Part shown: positions 1 to 6,491 of the stretch, piece by piece
How positions within the stretch are numbered: position 1 is the stretch's first letter
How the letters are laid out: every line of letters starts with the position of its first letter
Assembly: GCA_016462055.1 (NCBI GenBank)
Contig: JAEMTX010000084.1
Coordinates: 1-8,295, forward strand
Direction of reading: 5' to 3'
Origin: Acidimicrobiia bacterium
GTDB lineage: Bacteria > Actinomycetota > Acidimicrobiia > Acidimicrobiales > Acidimicrobilacustridaceae
DNA length: 8,295 nt
Made by a program: the position numbers and the translations under genes
Notes under the pieces: generated by a model
Seen by the model: the letters and a program-made list of their open reading frames with translations, nothing else
What the model was told of the DNA's origin: nothing
Database searches by the model: none

Positions 1-71
1 GTTTCGGAATACTTCTGTTTCGTAATTGTGACCCTCAAAGAAACTCGAACCACTCGGGGCGATACCATCCA

Positions 72-83
72 GGCTGCACAGCC
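72..83. promoter_or_regulatory. Short dyad in the P450 leader, possible operator
   Basis: GGCTG-CA-CAGCC is a perfect 5-bp inverted repeat with a 2-base centre. It ends about 30 bases before the first P450 start codon. Bases 1-114 also carry the hexamer GTTTCG twice (1-6 and 17-22), and GAAAC at 40-44 could pair with the second copy. I see no convincing -35/-10 pair. A repressor operator is possible, but a 10-bp match of this kind can arise by chance. Confidence 0.2.
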
Positions 84-105
84 GGTTGGTTGATGCCAGT
101 GCTTT

Positions 106-111
106 GGAGGG
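106..111 (+). promoter_or_regulatory. Shine-Dalgarno site of the first P450
   Basis: GGAGGG lies three bases before the ATG at 115. The spacing is short but the core is strong, which supports ATG 115 as the start. Confidence 0.6.
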
Positions 112-114
112 ACC

Positions 115-1302
115 ATGGAACGGCTCGCTATAGATCTTCTCGCCCCTGAGCTCTACGGAGGCGACCCGTACCCCACCTACGCCTGGATGCGCGCCAACGA
201 ACCGGTCTACTGGGACCAAGCCAACGAACTTTGGGGAATCGCTCGCTACGACGACATCGTCGACATCGAGAAGCGCAAAGACGTCTTCATCAATTCCGAT
301 TCGGAAAAGGGCGGCTACCGGCCAAACCTTCCCGCCGATAACGCCATCATCGGCCTCGACGACCCCCTCCACATGAAGCGCCGCAACATGGTTTCTCGTC
401 GGTTCACTCCCCGTGCTGCAAGCGCATGGGAAGACGACATCCGCGGCAAAGTCACCAAACTTCTTGACGCAGTGCGCGACAACGGCGGATCCGCCGAAGT
501 CATTAACGAAATGGCTGCACCCCTGCCCGCAATGATGATCGGCAAACTTCTCGGATTCGAAGAAGAAGACTGGCCCAAGTTGAAGCATTGGTCCGAGACC
601 ACCATTGCTCTTGGTGGCGGCCCTCGATATTTCAACGACGAGGGAATGATCTCGGCGATGGAATTCGCGGGTGCTGCTGCGGAACTTTTTGAAGCAAAGA
701 AGTCCTGCCCAGCCGACGATATTTTCTCGTTCTACACAACCGCTGAAATCAATGGTTGTCCGTTCGATCCCAACGATGCAATCGCAGACGCGCTATTGCT
801 CCTTGATGGCGGTGCCGAGACCACGAGAACTGTCATTGCCTGGACAATCCTCAACCTGATCAGCAATCCCGCTGAAATGGCGAAGTTGCGCAACGGTGCC
901 GACCTCACTGTCGCTGTCGAGGAAATGATTCGTTACGTCACGCCAATCCACAACATGTGTCGCGTTGCGAAGGTTGACGCCGAAGTCAACGGCGTGACCA
1001 TTCCAAAGGGCAACCAGGTTGTGCTGATGTACTCGTCAGCAAATCGGGACGAAGCCCACTTCGACCGACCGGAAGAATTTCTTGTGGATCGCACACCGAA
1101 CAACCACATTTCGTTTGGTTTCGGTACGCACTTCTGTCTCGGTGCATCGCTTGCCCGACTGGAAATTCGAGTGTTCTTCGAAGAACTCCTCCGACGCACA
1201 TCAGGGTGGAAACTCACCCCAGGGACCAAGCCCGTCGAGATGGCGAATGCATTCGTTCGCGGTATTGAATCGGCCCATGTCGATTTCGAGTTCATCGCAT
1301 GA
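115..1302 (+). CDS. Cytochrome P450, CYP142-like (putative steroid or terpenoid hydroxylase)
   Basis: Soluble bacterial P450 of 395 residues, the usual length for the class, with no membrane segment. The I-helix motif GGAETT is at 232-237 with the normal acid (E235) and Thr. The K-helix ExxR is E270-R273. The heme loop FGFGTHFCLG places the thiolate ligand at C341. From memory, the YxWMRANEPV start, the NMCRV segment after the K helix and the VRGIES C-terminal stretch resemble mycobacterial CYP142, which oxidises the terminal methyl of the cholesterol side chain. The subfamily and substrate are therefore inferred, and another sterol- or terpene-oxidising P450 is possible. It needs an external ferredoxin and reductase, neither encoded here. 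The stop overlaps the next gene's start by ATGA, so the two are probably co-transcribed and translationally coupled. A GGAGG site supports the start. Confidence 0.93.
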   Translation: MERLAIDLLAPELYGGDPYPTYAWMRANEPVYWDQANELWGIARYDDIVDIEKRKDVFINSDSEKGGYRPNLPADNAIIGLDDPLHMKRRNMVSRRFTPRAASAWEDDIRGKVTKLLDAVRDNGGSAEVINEMAAPLPAMMIGKLLGFEEEDWPKLKHWSETTIALGGGPRYFNDEGMISAMEFAGAAAELFEAKKSCPADDIFSFYTTAEINGCPFDPNDAIADALLLLDGGAETTRTVIAWTILNLISNPAEMAKLRNGADLTVAVEEMIRYVTPIHNMCRVAKVDAEVNGVTIPKGNQVVLMYSSANRDEAHFDRPEEFLVDRTPNNHISFGFGTHFCLGASLARLEIRVFFEELLRRTSGWKLTPGTKPVEMANAFVRGIESAHVDFEFIA

Positions 1303-1832
1303 CCACCGACCCCACGGAAGTGCCTCTGCCCATCCCGGGCAAAGAGGTTCGGTTCCGTCACATGGACGATCCCGATGTTCCGTGGCAAATGGTTCGAGCT
1401 CAACAGAACGCCGACGGTTCGACCGCATACGTGCGTGAGAAATGGTTCGCGTTCAGTCCCGATCCGCAGTATCTCTCGCTCTATGCCGAATATGACCCGG
1501 GGATGATGGTTCGTCGCCACGGCCACTACTCGCCGCATATCGTCTTCATCATCGACGGCGGACTGTGGTTTGGCGATCGCTGGTGCCCAGCAGGCACCCA
1601 TGTCGAACTTCCATTTGGTGCTGCGTTCGGCCCCATCCGTGCCGGCGATGACGGTGCGAAGTTGTACGAGGTCATGATGGGTGACCCGCGTTCGTGGGGA
1701 GATCAACCCGAGGTCTACGAAGCAGCATTGGAAGAGCACGGCGTAACGCCGTTGCCCGACCCGCCTCTCGACTTCCCTGATTGGTTATCTGACCTTCGCG
1801 CCCATTGGGCACCCGCCGCCGAAGGCGACTGA
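1299..1832 (+). CDS. Cupin-domain protein, putative metal-binding
   Basis: A 177-residue protein with one cupin barrel in the middle. Motif 1 fits the canonical spacing from G68: five residues, H74-G-H76, three residues, then H80 where the canonical Glu ligand sits, then six residues to G87. Motif 2 is a loose match around P97-A-G99-T-H101. H74, H76, H80 and H101 are candidate metal ligands. The C-terminal third (about 130-177) is Pro- and acid-rich and outside the barrel. The start ATG lies inside the stop of the P450 gene, so expression is likely coupled. Cupins include dioxygenases, isomerases and simple binding proteins, and I cannot assign a reaction. A role in the same pathway as the P450 is inferred only from the overlap. 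Confidence 0.8.
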   Translation: MTTDPTEVPLPIPGKEVRFRHMDDPDVPWQMVRAQQNADGSTAYVREKWFAFSPDPQYLSLYAEYDPGMMVRRHGHYSPHIVFIIDGGLWFGDRWCPAGTHVELPFGAAFGPIRAGDDGAKLYEVMMGDPRSWGDQPEVYEAALEEHGVTPLPDPPLDFPDWLSDLRAHWAPAAEGD

Positions 1833-1844
1833 ACCACTAAAGCA

Positions 1845-2498
1845 CTAGGGCCAGAGCGGTTCGTCGTCGCGGAAGCCGACGTCCTCGCCCCACTGATTAC
1901 GGAACGACACATCGTGCGCCGGCTGGCGCGTAGCGACGCCCCACTTGCCCGTGGGATAGCCGAGCGACACACAGCCCAGCATGTTCCAGCCTTCGTCCTT
2001 CGGAACTCCGAGGATGTCGAGCACCTCGTCGTTGTGAAACACGAGCACCTGTGTAAGCGAGGTGCCAACACCTTCGGCGCGAGCGGCAAGTTGCGCATTC
2101 CAGAGTGCGGGGTAGACCGAGGAACCACTGGGATCGTGCTGAGCGAAACCGAACATATAGAGCGGCACCATTTCGAAGTTGTCAGCCAACCATTGCGCTG
2201 ACTTCTGCACACGGAGCATCGACTTCGACTCTTCAAGTTCTGGCGCAGCGTGAGCGGCGTCGAGACGATCCTTGTAATACGAACCCCACAGCACCGACAT
2301 TGCTTGGCGATAGATCGGACCGAGTCTTGCCTTTACGTCGGGATCGTCGACAAGAAGGAATCGCCAGTTCTGCGTGTTGCCACCGCTCGGGGCGCGAACA
2401 GCAGCGTCCATGATGCGAGCCTGTACGTCCATCGGTATCGGATCGGGCTTGACCCGACGCATTGCTCGAGTCGTGTAGAGCGCTTCACGAATATCCAT
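1845..2498 (-). CDS. Nitroreductase-family FMN oxidoreductase
   Basis: Family of FMN enzymes that use NAD(P)H to reduce nitro, quinone or enone groups; a few members catalyse other redox reactions. The 217-residue protein shows the N-terminal arginines R11, R14 and R15, which fit FMN-phosphate binding. It also has the P37-S-G-G-N-T-Q-N-W45 motif, an AEGVGTSL helix start near 141-148, and a C-terminal LGYPTGKWG near 179-187. I chose ATG 2498 over the in-frame TTG at 2507 because AAGGAAGG sits nine bases before the ATG, while the TTG has that site immediately against it. The upstream SCO6745-like gene ends five bases before this start, so the two form one transcript. Its 3' end converges on the cupin gene across 12 bases. 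The substrate is unknown; an enone intermediate from sterol or terpenoid breakdown is plausible. Confidence 0.9.
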   Translation of the reverse strand: MDIREALYTTRAMRRVKPDPIPMDVQARIMDAAVRAPSGGNTQNWRFLLVDDPDVKARLGPIYRQAMSVLWGSYYKDRLDAAHAAPELEESKSMLRVQKSAQWLADNFEMVPLYMFGFAQHDPSGSSVYPALWNAQLAARAEGVGTSLTQVLVFHNDEVLDILGVPKDEGWNMLGCVSLGYPTGKWGVATRQPAHDVSFRNQWGEDVGFRDDEPLWP

Positions 2499-2503
2499 AT
2501 GAA

Positions 2504-3253
2504 TCAACCTTCCTTGGCGGCCAAAACGGCCTGATGCAGTGCGAGAACGAGAGCCTCGAATTCAGCGCATTCGTCGGTTGACAATGAATGCAACACGCGA
2601 GCCATAGCGAGATCGGTGCCGGCCTCGGCAACTCTCCATTCACTTTTCGACGAGTCGTCGACCGGAATTGCTGCCGCGTCCCACCCAAAGATCGGAGCCA
2701 TTCCCGGCGAATGCACCACAACGGCTTCGGCTGGTGAGAGTCCCATAGCGAGAACCGCACCGCCGTGAAGACCACCACGTAGTTCGCGCATCGCGTTGAG
2801 GTAATGCTGCGCTCGCGCCTTCGGTCGGTCGCTACCTGGAACTGGCAGCGACCGCCAACCGGCGAACAGTGCCGCGCCGGCAGGAGATGCGGCGTCAGAC
2901 ACCTTTGCCGCGAGTTCTGAAAAACGATCGAGCGAGTCGAGATAAGGAAGATGCGTGTCGCCATAGGCGTGACAGAGGTCCGCCCATTCACCTGCGGCCT
3001 TGGCCGGATCCATCACCTTGCGAGCAAGTTCCCATTGCGTCTTCACCTGCTCGGGGCTCCAAAAAAAGAACGCCGATGAAACAACGTCGGGAGTGGTGTC
3101 ACCGAGAACTCCGCCGCGACCAAGCACATAAAAATCGATGCCCGAGAATCCGAGTTCGGCGCCACGGGCGTAGGTGGCGCCGTCCATCATGAACGCTCCG
3201 CCCATTTCGCCGATTGGCCTGGCGATCACTTTGGCGGTTTCAACGTGAGTCAT
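2504..3253 (-). CDS. SCO6745-like protein of unknown function
   Basis: A 249-residue protein recalling the actinobacterial SCO6745 family, which is mostly helical and uncharacterised. I recognise an N-terminal F41-Y-V-L-G-R-G-G-V-L-G51 segment followed by AFFFWSP (61-67), a central ALFAGWRSLPVP (128-139), and a conserved helix around H150 to H163 that includes E157-L-R159-G-G-L-H163. Relatives I recall often carry a C-terminal helix-turn-helix region; I see no clear one here, and the C-terminus is short. AGGAGGGG just upstream supports the start. The nitroreductase follows five bases after the stop, suggesting a functional pair. No enzymatic or regulatory role can be assigned from sequence. 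A run of seven A at 3061-3067 lies in the coding region, but the frame reads through it into family-like sequence. Confidence 0.75.
   Translation of the reverse strand: MTHVETAKVIARPIGEMGGAFMMDGATYARGAELGFSGIDFYVLGRGGVLGDTTPDVVSSAFFFWSPEQVKTQWELARKVMDPAKAAGEWADLCHAYGDTHLPYLDSLDRFSELAAKVSDAASPAGAALFAGWRSLPVPGSDRPKARAQHYLNAMRELRGGLHGGAVLAMGLSPAEAVVVHSPGMAPIFGWDAAAIPVDDSSKSEWRVAEAGTDLAMARVLHSLSTDECAEFEALVLALHQAVLAAKEG
2508..2515 (-). promoter_or_regulatory. Shine-Dalgarno site deciding the nitroreductase start
   Basis: On the minus strand AAGGAAGG lies within the last codons of the SCO6745-like gene, nine bases before ATG 2498. It favours that ATG over the TTG at 2507. Confidence 0.6.
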
Positions 3254-3388
3254 GTGTTCTTCCCCTCCTGAAGTTTCTGTGGGCGCGCATGCCCTTCAGA
3301 CCTGCGAACCCTACGCCCTCGTGAGGAAATGGTCATCCCGGTCTGGGCCGGTGTTACCGTTCCACGGTCCGAACTTCAAGGGGGAACC
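3254..3388. promoter_or_regulatory. Divergent intergenic region, SCO6745-like gene and PPOX gene
   Basis: This 135-base gap must hold promoters for the minus-strand pair and for the PPOX gene. Each gene has a strong Shine-Dalgarno site: AGGAGGGG at 3262-3269 on the minus strand and AAGGGGGA at 3378-3385 on the plus strand. I could not pick out a convincing -35/-10 pair for either direction. An inverted repeat (3268-3273 with 3294-3299) lies in the leader of the minus-strand unit and is listed separately. Confidence 0.45.
3268..3299 (-). repeat. Inverted repeat touching the SCO6745-like gene's ribosome site
   Basis: Read on the minus strand, CTGAAG and CTTCAG can pair, with an inner GGGC/GCCC pairing between them. 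The second arm ends in the first bases of the AGGAGGGG ribosome-binding site, so the hairpin could limit access to it. The inner and outer stems share one base, so the full fold is strained. This may be chance. Confidence 0.25.
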
Positions 3389-3874
3389 ATGGCCGACGAG
3401 CAACCGCAGCGAGGCGTAAAGCAGCGCAACAAGATCGTGATGAGCCCCGAGGAAATCGATGAGTTCCTCAAGGGTCGACGCTCGATGACAATGTCGACGA
3501 TCAATCCCGATGGAAGCATCCACTCAATTGCGATGTGGTACGGCTTCCTTGAAGGCTGCATCGGCATTGAGTCGAAGGCCAAGGCTCAGAAAGTTATGAA
3601 CCTGCGCCGTAACCCCAACCTCACCATGCTGGTTGAAGATGGCGAGACCTACGAAACCCTTCGTGGCGTAACGCTCATCGGCAAGGCCGAGATCATCGAC
3701 GACCCAGAGCGCATGTTCGAACTCGGCATCAGCGTGTTCGACCGCTACATGGCGCCATATACCGAAGAGATGAAGGGTGCGGTCGAGATGATGCTGCACA
3801 AGCGCGTTGTTGTGAAGCTCAATGTTGAGCGCACCATTTCTTGGGACCACCGCAAACTTGGCGGCGGTTACTAA
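3389..3874 (+). CDS. PPOX-type split-barrel flavin/F420 protein
   Basis: A 161-residue protein of the pyridoxamine-5'-phosphate-oxidase-like split-barrel superfamily, which in actinobacteria includes many F420- or FMN-dependent reductases and some heme or cofactor-binding proteins. Recognisable parts are MSPEEIDEFL (18-27), the strand pair around TMSTINPDGSIHSIAMWY (34-51), the KAQKVMNLRRNPNLTMLVE stretch (65-83) typical of the cofactor-binding helix and following strand, GKAEIIDDPE (99-108), and a C-terminal SWDHRKLGGGY. The start at 3389 is chosen because AAGGGGGA lies just upstream; an in-frame ATG at 3329 would add 20 residues outside the conserved domain and has no ribosome site. It is alone on its strand, divergent from the SCO6745-like unit and convergent with the acyl-CoA dehydrogenase. 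The cofactor choice (F420 versus FMN) and substrate are not visible. Confidence 0.87.
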   Translation: MADEQPQRGVKQRNKIVMSPEEIDEFLKGRRSMTMSTINPDGSIHSIAMWYGFLEGCIGIESKAKAQKVMNLRRNPNLTMLVEDGETYETLRGVTLIGKAEIIDDPERMFELGISVFDRYMAPYTEEMKGAVEMMLHKRVVVKLNVERTISWDHRKLGGGY

Positions 3875-3878
3875 ACCT

Positions 3879-3895
3879 TCCGATCAATAATCGGA
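3879..3895. terminator. Hairpin between converging PPOX and acyl-CoA dehydrogenase genes
   Basis: TCCGAT and ATCGGA form a perfect 6-bp stem around the 5-base loop CAATA. It begins four bases after the PPOX stop codon, and the acyl-CoA dehydrogenase stop (3884-3886) spans the end of one arm and the loop. There is no following T tract on either strand. It may act as a weak bidirectional terminator or protect 3' ends. Confidence 0.4.
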
Positions 3896-5185
3896 GACTG
3901 AGCGTTCAAGAAGGTCGGCGAACTCAGCGCGTGCGGCCGCACGTCGTTCGGGAAGATGTTCGCTCGGCCAGTCACCCTCAGCCGGCGAATAGTCCTTCAA
4001 GACTTCGCGAGCAACCGTGAACTTGTGTACCTCGGTCGGTCCGTCGGCGATCCCCATCGTGACCGAAGCCATAAGCATGTTCGCCAGCGGCATTTCGTTT
4101 GAAACACCAAGAGCTCCATGCAATTGCATCGTGCGTAACACCGCTTCACGGTAGACCTTCGGCGTTGCGACCTTCACTGCCGCAATTTCCTTACGCGCAG
4201 CGTGCCCGCCCTTTTGGTCGACAACCCATGCCGCATGCAGCACCTGAAGTTTGAATTGCAGAAGTTCGATGAAGGAATCGGCGATCTTTTCTTGGGTCGC
4301 TTGTTTGCGGGCCAAAAGTTCACCCTGTGTCGTGCGACTAAGAGCTCGCTCGCACAACATGTCAAGACAGCGCGACACAGCGCCAACCGTGCGCATGGCG
4401 TGATGCAAACGCCCGCCACCAAGGCGGGTCTGAGCGATCGTGAATGCTTGTCCTTCGCCACCGAGAAGATTCTCGGCTGGAACACGAACGCTGTTGTAGC
4501 GAACGTAGGCATGCCCACCGTGACCTTCTGCTTCTTGACCGACGCCTACATTGCGAACAACTTCGATCCCTGGCGAGTCGGCCGGCACGAGAAACATCGA
4601 TGCGCCTTTGTGCACCACAACGTCGGGGTCAGTAATCACCATGACAATCAAGAACGTGGCATAACGAAGCGATGATGCGAACCACTTCTCGCCATCGATG
4701 ACCCATTCATCACCATCACGCACAGCGCTGCACTTAAAGACTCCGGGATCAGCACCACCCTGAGGTTCAGTCATCGAATAACACGAAGAAATACGGCCGT
4801 CGAGCAGTGGCTCGAGATACTTGGCCTTCTGCTCCGGAGTTCCGTAGTGGGCGATGATTTCGGCATTGCCTGAATCGGGTGCCTGACTTCCGAACACCGT
4901 TGGTCCGAACTGTGAACGACCGAGAATCTCATTCATGTAGGCGAGTTGGACCTGCCCATAACCCTGGCCTCCGTATTCAGGAGTGAGGTGACACGACCAC
5001 AGCCCGCGGTCTTTCACGATCTGCTGGAGTGGACGAATCGCTTCTTCGTAGAAAGCGCTGGCCTTGTTGTAGACCATTTCTTCGCCAGCGAATGCCAGGT
5101 CAAGAGGTTCAACCTCGGCCTTTACGAACTCACGAATCCAATCAAGCTGTTCTTGGAAGTTTGGATCGATGCTGAAATCGGCCAT
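3884..5185 (-). CDS. Acyl-CoA dehydrogenase family protein (ACAD10/11-like)
   Basis: FAD flavoprotein that would introduce a double bond alpha-beta to a CoA thioester. The 433-residue protein has the usual fold order: a helical N-terminal part with LTPEYGGQGYG (67-77), the flavin/substrate strand CYSMTEPQGGADP (135-147), WVIDGEKWFAS (161-171), R254-L-G-G-G-R with HHAMR (261-265), and QLHGALGVSNE (354-364). The C-terminal active-site segment is IADGPTEVHK (379-388), placing Asp381 where classical short- and medium-chain enzymes have the catalytic Glu of their EGT motif. As I recall, this ADGP-EVH form is typical of the ACAD10/11-like group. GAGAGGG eight bases before the ATG supports the start. 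It follows a P450 gene by 68 bases on the same strand, so it may act on that P450's product after CoA activation. Acyl chain length and substrate cannot be told. Confidence 0.93.
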   Translation of the reverse strand: MADFSIDPNFQEQLDWIREFVKAEVEPLDLAFAGEEMVYNKASAFYEEAIRPLQQIVKDRGLWSCHLTPEYGGQGYGQVQLAYMNEILGRSQFGPTVFGSQAPDSGNAEIIAHYGTPEQKAKYLEPLLDGRISSCYSMTEPQGGADPGVFKCSAVRDGDEWVIDGEKWFASSLRYATFLIVMVITDPDVVVHKGASMFLVPADSPGIEVVRNVGVGQEAEGHGGHAYVRYNSVRVPAENLLGGEGQAFTIAQTRLGGGRLHHAMRTVGAVSRCLDMLCERALSRTTQGELLARKQATQEKIADSFIELLQFKLQVLHAAWVVDQKGGHAARKEIAAVKVATPKVYREAVLRTMQLHGALGVSNEMPLANMLMASVTMGIADGPTEVHKFTVAREVLKDYSPAEGDWPSEHLPERRAAARAEFADLLERSVSDY

Positions 5186-5253
5186 TGCGAATTCCCTCTC
5201 GTTAAAATCTGTTTATACGGTAGGTCCGGTTTGCGCATTCGGCGAAATGGGAG
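5186..5253 (-). promoter_or_regulatory. P450 to acyl-CoA dehydrogenase intergenic gap, possible internal promoter
   Basis: The 68-base gap is more AT-rich next to the dehydrogenase start. On the minus strand TATAAA (about 5219 to 5214) resembles a -10 box, but no good -35 element lies 16-18 bases upstream. The dehydrogenase may be read from its own weak promoter as well as from the P450 promoter. Confidence 0.2.
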
Positions 5254-5270
5254 TCAATGCTCCCATTCGC
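5242..5270. repeat. Hairpin spanning the stop codon of the second P450
   Basis: ATGGGAG (5247-5253) and CTCCCAT (5260-5266) form a perfect 7-bp stem with loop TCAATG. GCGA (5242-5245) and TCGC (5267-5270) extend it to 11 bp with one bulged A. The P450 stop codon (minus strand, 5254-5256) lies in the loop. No T tract follows, so a strong intrinsic terminator is unlikely. It sits in the transcript between the P450 and acyl-CoA dehydrogenase genes, where it could cause partial termination or stabilise a processed 3' end. Confidence 0.45.
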
Positions 5271-6444
5271 ATCGAAGCGAGGAGACCGACCGAAGATTGC
5301 ACCCAGACGGAACCGCTCCGGGGTCGTCGCTGGCAAGTTTCAAACCAGGCAGACGATCCAAGATGACCTCGAGCGCAGCGAGCAACTGCTGTTTTGCCAT
5401 ATGGGTGCCCGGACAAAACTTGACCCCAAAGCCGAAGGTGAGAATATCGGCATCGGGTCGATCGATATCGAATTCATCGGGCCGATCGAAATGCGAAGGG
5501 TCGCGATTCGCCGACGCAACCCCGGCGAGGATCATTGACCCCGCTGGGATGTGCACTCCGCCGATTGTTCCGTCTCGTAATGCCATGCGAGGAAGAAGTG
5601 GAACCGGGGGTTCCCAACGCAGCAGTTCGCGCACGACCGACGGAAGAAGTTCTCGTTCGTTACTGATTCGCTCCAACAGCGCTGGTCGATGAAGCAAGGT
5701 CCACAACAAATTGCTCAACGCATCAGAAGTCGTTGTTGCCCCAACAGCGAACAGCAACCGGACATGCGAATGCACTTCCTCGTCGGTCAATGTCACCCCT
5801 TGGAACTCACCAGTGACGAGTTGAGAGATGACATCGGAACCAGGACGCTCGCGGCGTGCAGCAACCACAGGCGCGATCACTTCAGAAAGTTCGTCGGCCG
5901 CCCTGCGGGCCGCTTCCGGATTACTCGGTTCTGAGAGGATGGCCAGCGCCCACTCGCGCTGTCTATCTTCGAACCCTTCAGGTAATCCAAGTTTTCTGCT
6001 GATCGCCCAGAACGGAAGTCGGTTGGCGAAGTCACCTATGAGGTCAGCCTCACCCTTTCCAACAAGACCATCAATCAATTCATGCGCAAGCGGGGTGAGT
6101 TCTTCGTCGACGAATCGGACGGCGGCTCGTGAACGAAATGCTGGCGTAACCAGGCGCCGATAGATGTCGTGATCGGTGCCATCCATCGAGATGAATGTTC
6201 GACCAACGGTTTTCTCGAGTTGGTATTTATAAACCTCACCACCGGGAAACTCTTCGTTGGAAGCGAAGAACTCACGCAACGTGTCCCAACTCAAAATCAC
6301 AAAGGTCGGCATCCCATAAAAAGTTGCTGGAGCGACATTGCCATACTCGGCCCGCAACGCTCTCAAGGTGTCGTGCAGTTGAGGCCCCGGAAGCGGATCA
6401 ATAGCAATATCGATTACCGAGCCAACTGCGTCATTCTCAGTCAT
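5254..6444 (-). CDS. Cytochrome P450, subfamily unassigned
   Basis: A second soluble P450, 396 residues from the chosen start. The heme loop FGFGVKFCPG places the thiolate at C344, and ExxR is E273-R276. The I-helix segment reads V234-G-A-T-T-T239, so the acid normally before the conserved Thr (present in the first P450 of this window) is Thr237. The oxygen-activating Thr itself is kept. I chose ATG 6444 over an in-frame TTG at 6474 because AAGGGGGA lies six bases before the ATG. The acyl-CoA dehydrogenase follows on the same strand after 68 bases, and a limonene-epoxide-hydrolase-like gene diverges from its 5' side. That context suggests oxidation of an alkene or alkyl chain, but the substrate is not visible. 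The protein is clearly different from the first P450 and is not a recent duplicate. Confidence 0.93.
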   Translation of the reverse strand: MTENDAVGSVIDIAIDPLPGPQLHDTLRALRAEYGNVAPATFYGMPTFVILSWDTLREFFASNEEFPGGEVYKYQLEKTVGRTFISMDGTDHDIYRRLVTPAFRSRAAVRFVDEELTPLAHELIDGLVGKGEADLIGDFANRLPFWAISRKLGLPEGFEDRQREWALAILSEPSNPEAARRAADELSEVIAPVVAARRERPGSDVISQLVTGEFQGVTLTDEEVHSHVRLLFAVGATTTSDALSNLLWTLLHRPALLERISNERELLPSVVRELLRWEPPVPLLPRMALRDGTIGGVHIPAGSMILAGVASANRDPSHFDRPDEFDIDRPDADILTFGFGVKFCPGTHMAKQQLLAALEVILDRLPGLKLASDDPGAVPSGCNLRSVSSLRCEWEH

Positions 6445-6491
6445 AGGTTTTCCCCCTTCATCCACGGTACCCAATGATCAGAAGACATGCC

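Noticed and set aside
1..44. GTTTCG direct repeats (1-6, 17-22) and GAAAC at 40-44
   Set aside because: They are too short and lie at the window edge; they are noted only within the leader description.
1..114. KstR- or KstR2-type steroid operators upstream of the P450
   Set aside because: I looked for TnnAACnnGTTnnA and for the CAAG/CTTG dyad here and in the other intergenic regions and saw neither.
933..1739. Long minus-strand open frame opposite the first P450 and the cupin
   Set aside because: Its translation shows no recognisable domain and lies antisense to two well-supported genes; it is a by-product of their codon bias.
1825..1871. Possible stem between the cupin end and the nitroreductase end (GAACC with GGTTC, extended by GCGAC with GTCGC)
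   Set aside because: It has an asymmetric internal loop and a 22-base loop, far weaker than the other junction hairpins; not called as a terminator.
3061..3067. Run of seven A as a possible frameshift in the SCO6745-like gene
   Set aside because: The frame continues on both sides with family-like sequence (AFFFWSP), so it is intact.
3329..3388. Upstream ATG for the PPOX gene
   Set aside because: It has no ribosome site, and the added residues are not part of the domain; ATG 3389 follows AAGGGGGA.
4946..5692. Plus-strand open frame of 248 codons opposite the acyl-CoA dehydrogenase and the second P450
   Set aside because: It crosses two real genes and their intergenic gap in antisense, and its product is Ser/Arg-rich with no domain.
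6445..6474. TTG start extending the second P450 by ten residues
   Set aside because: The extension covers the ribosome site AAGGGGGA that serves ATG 6444, and no better site precedes the TTG.
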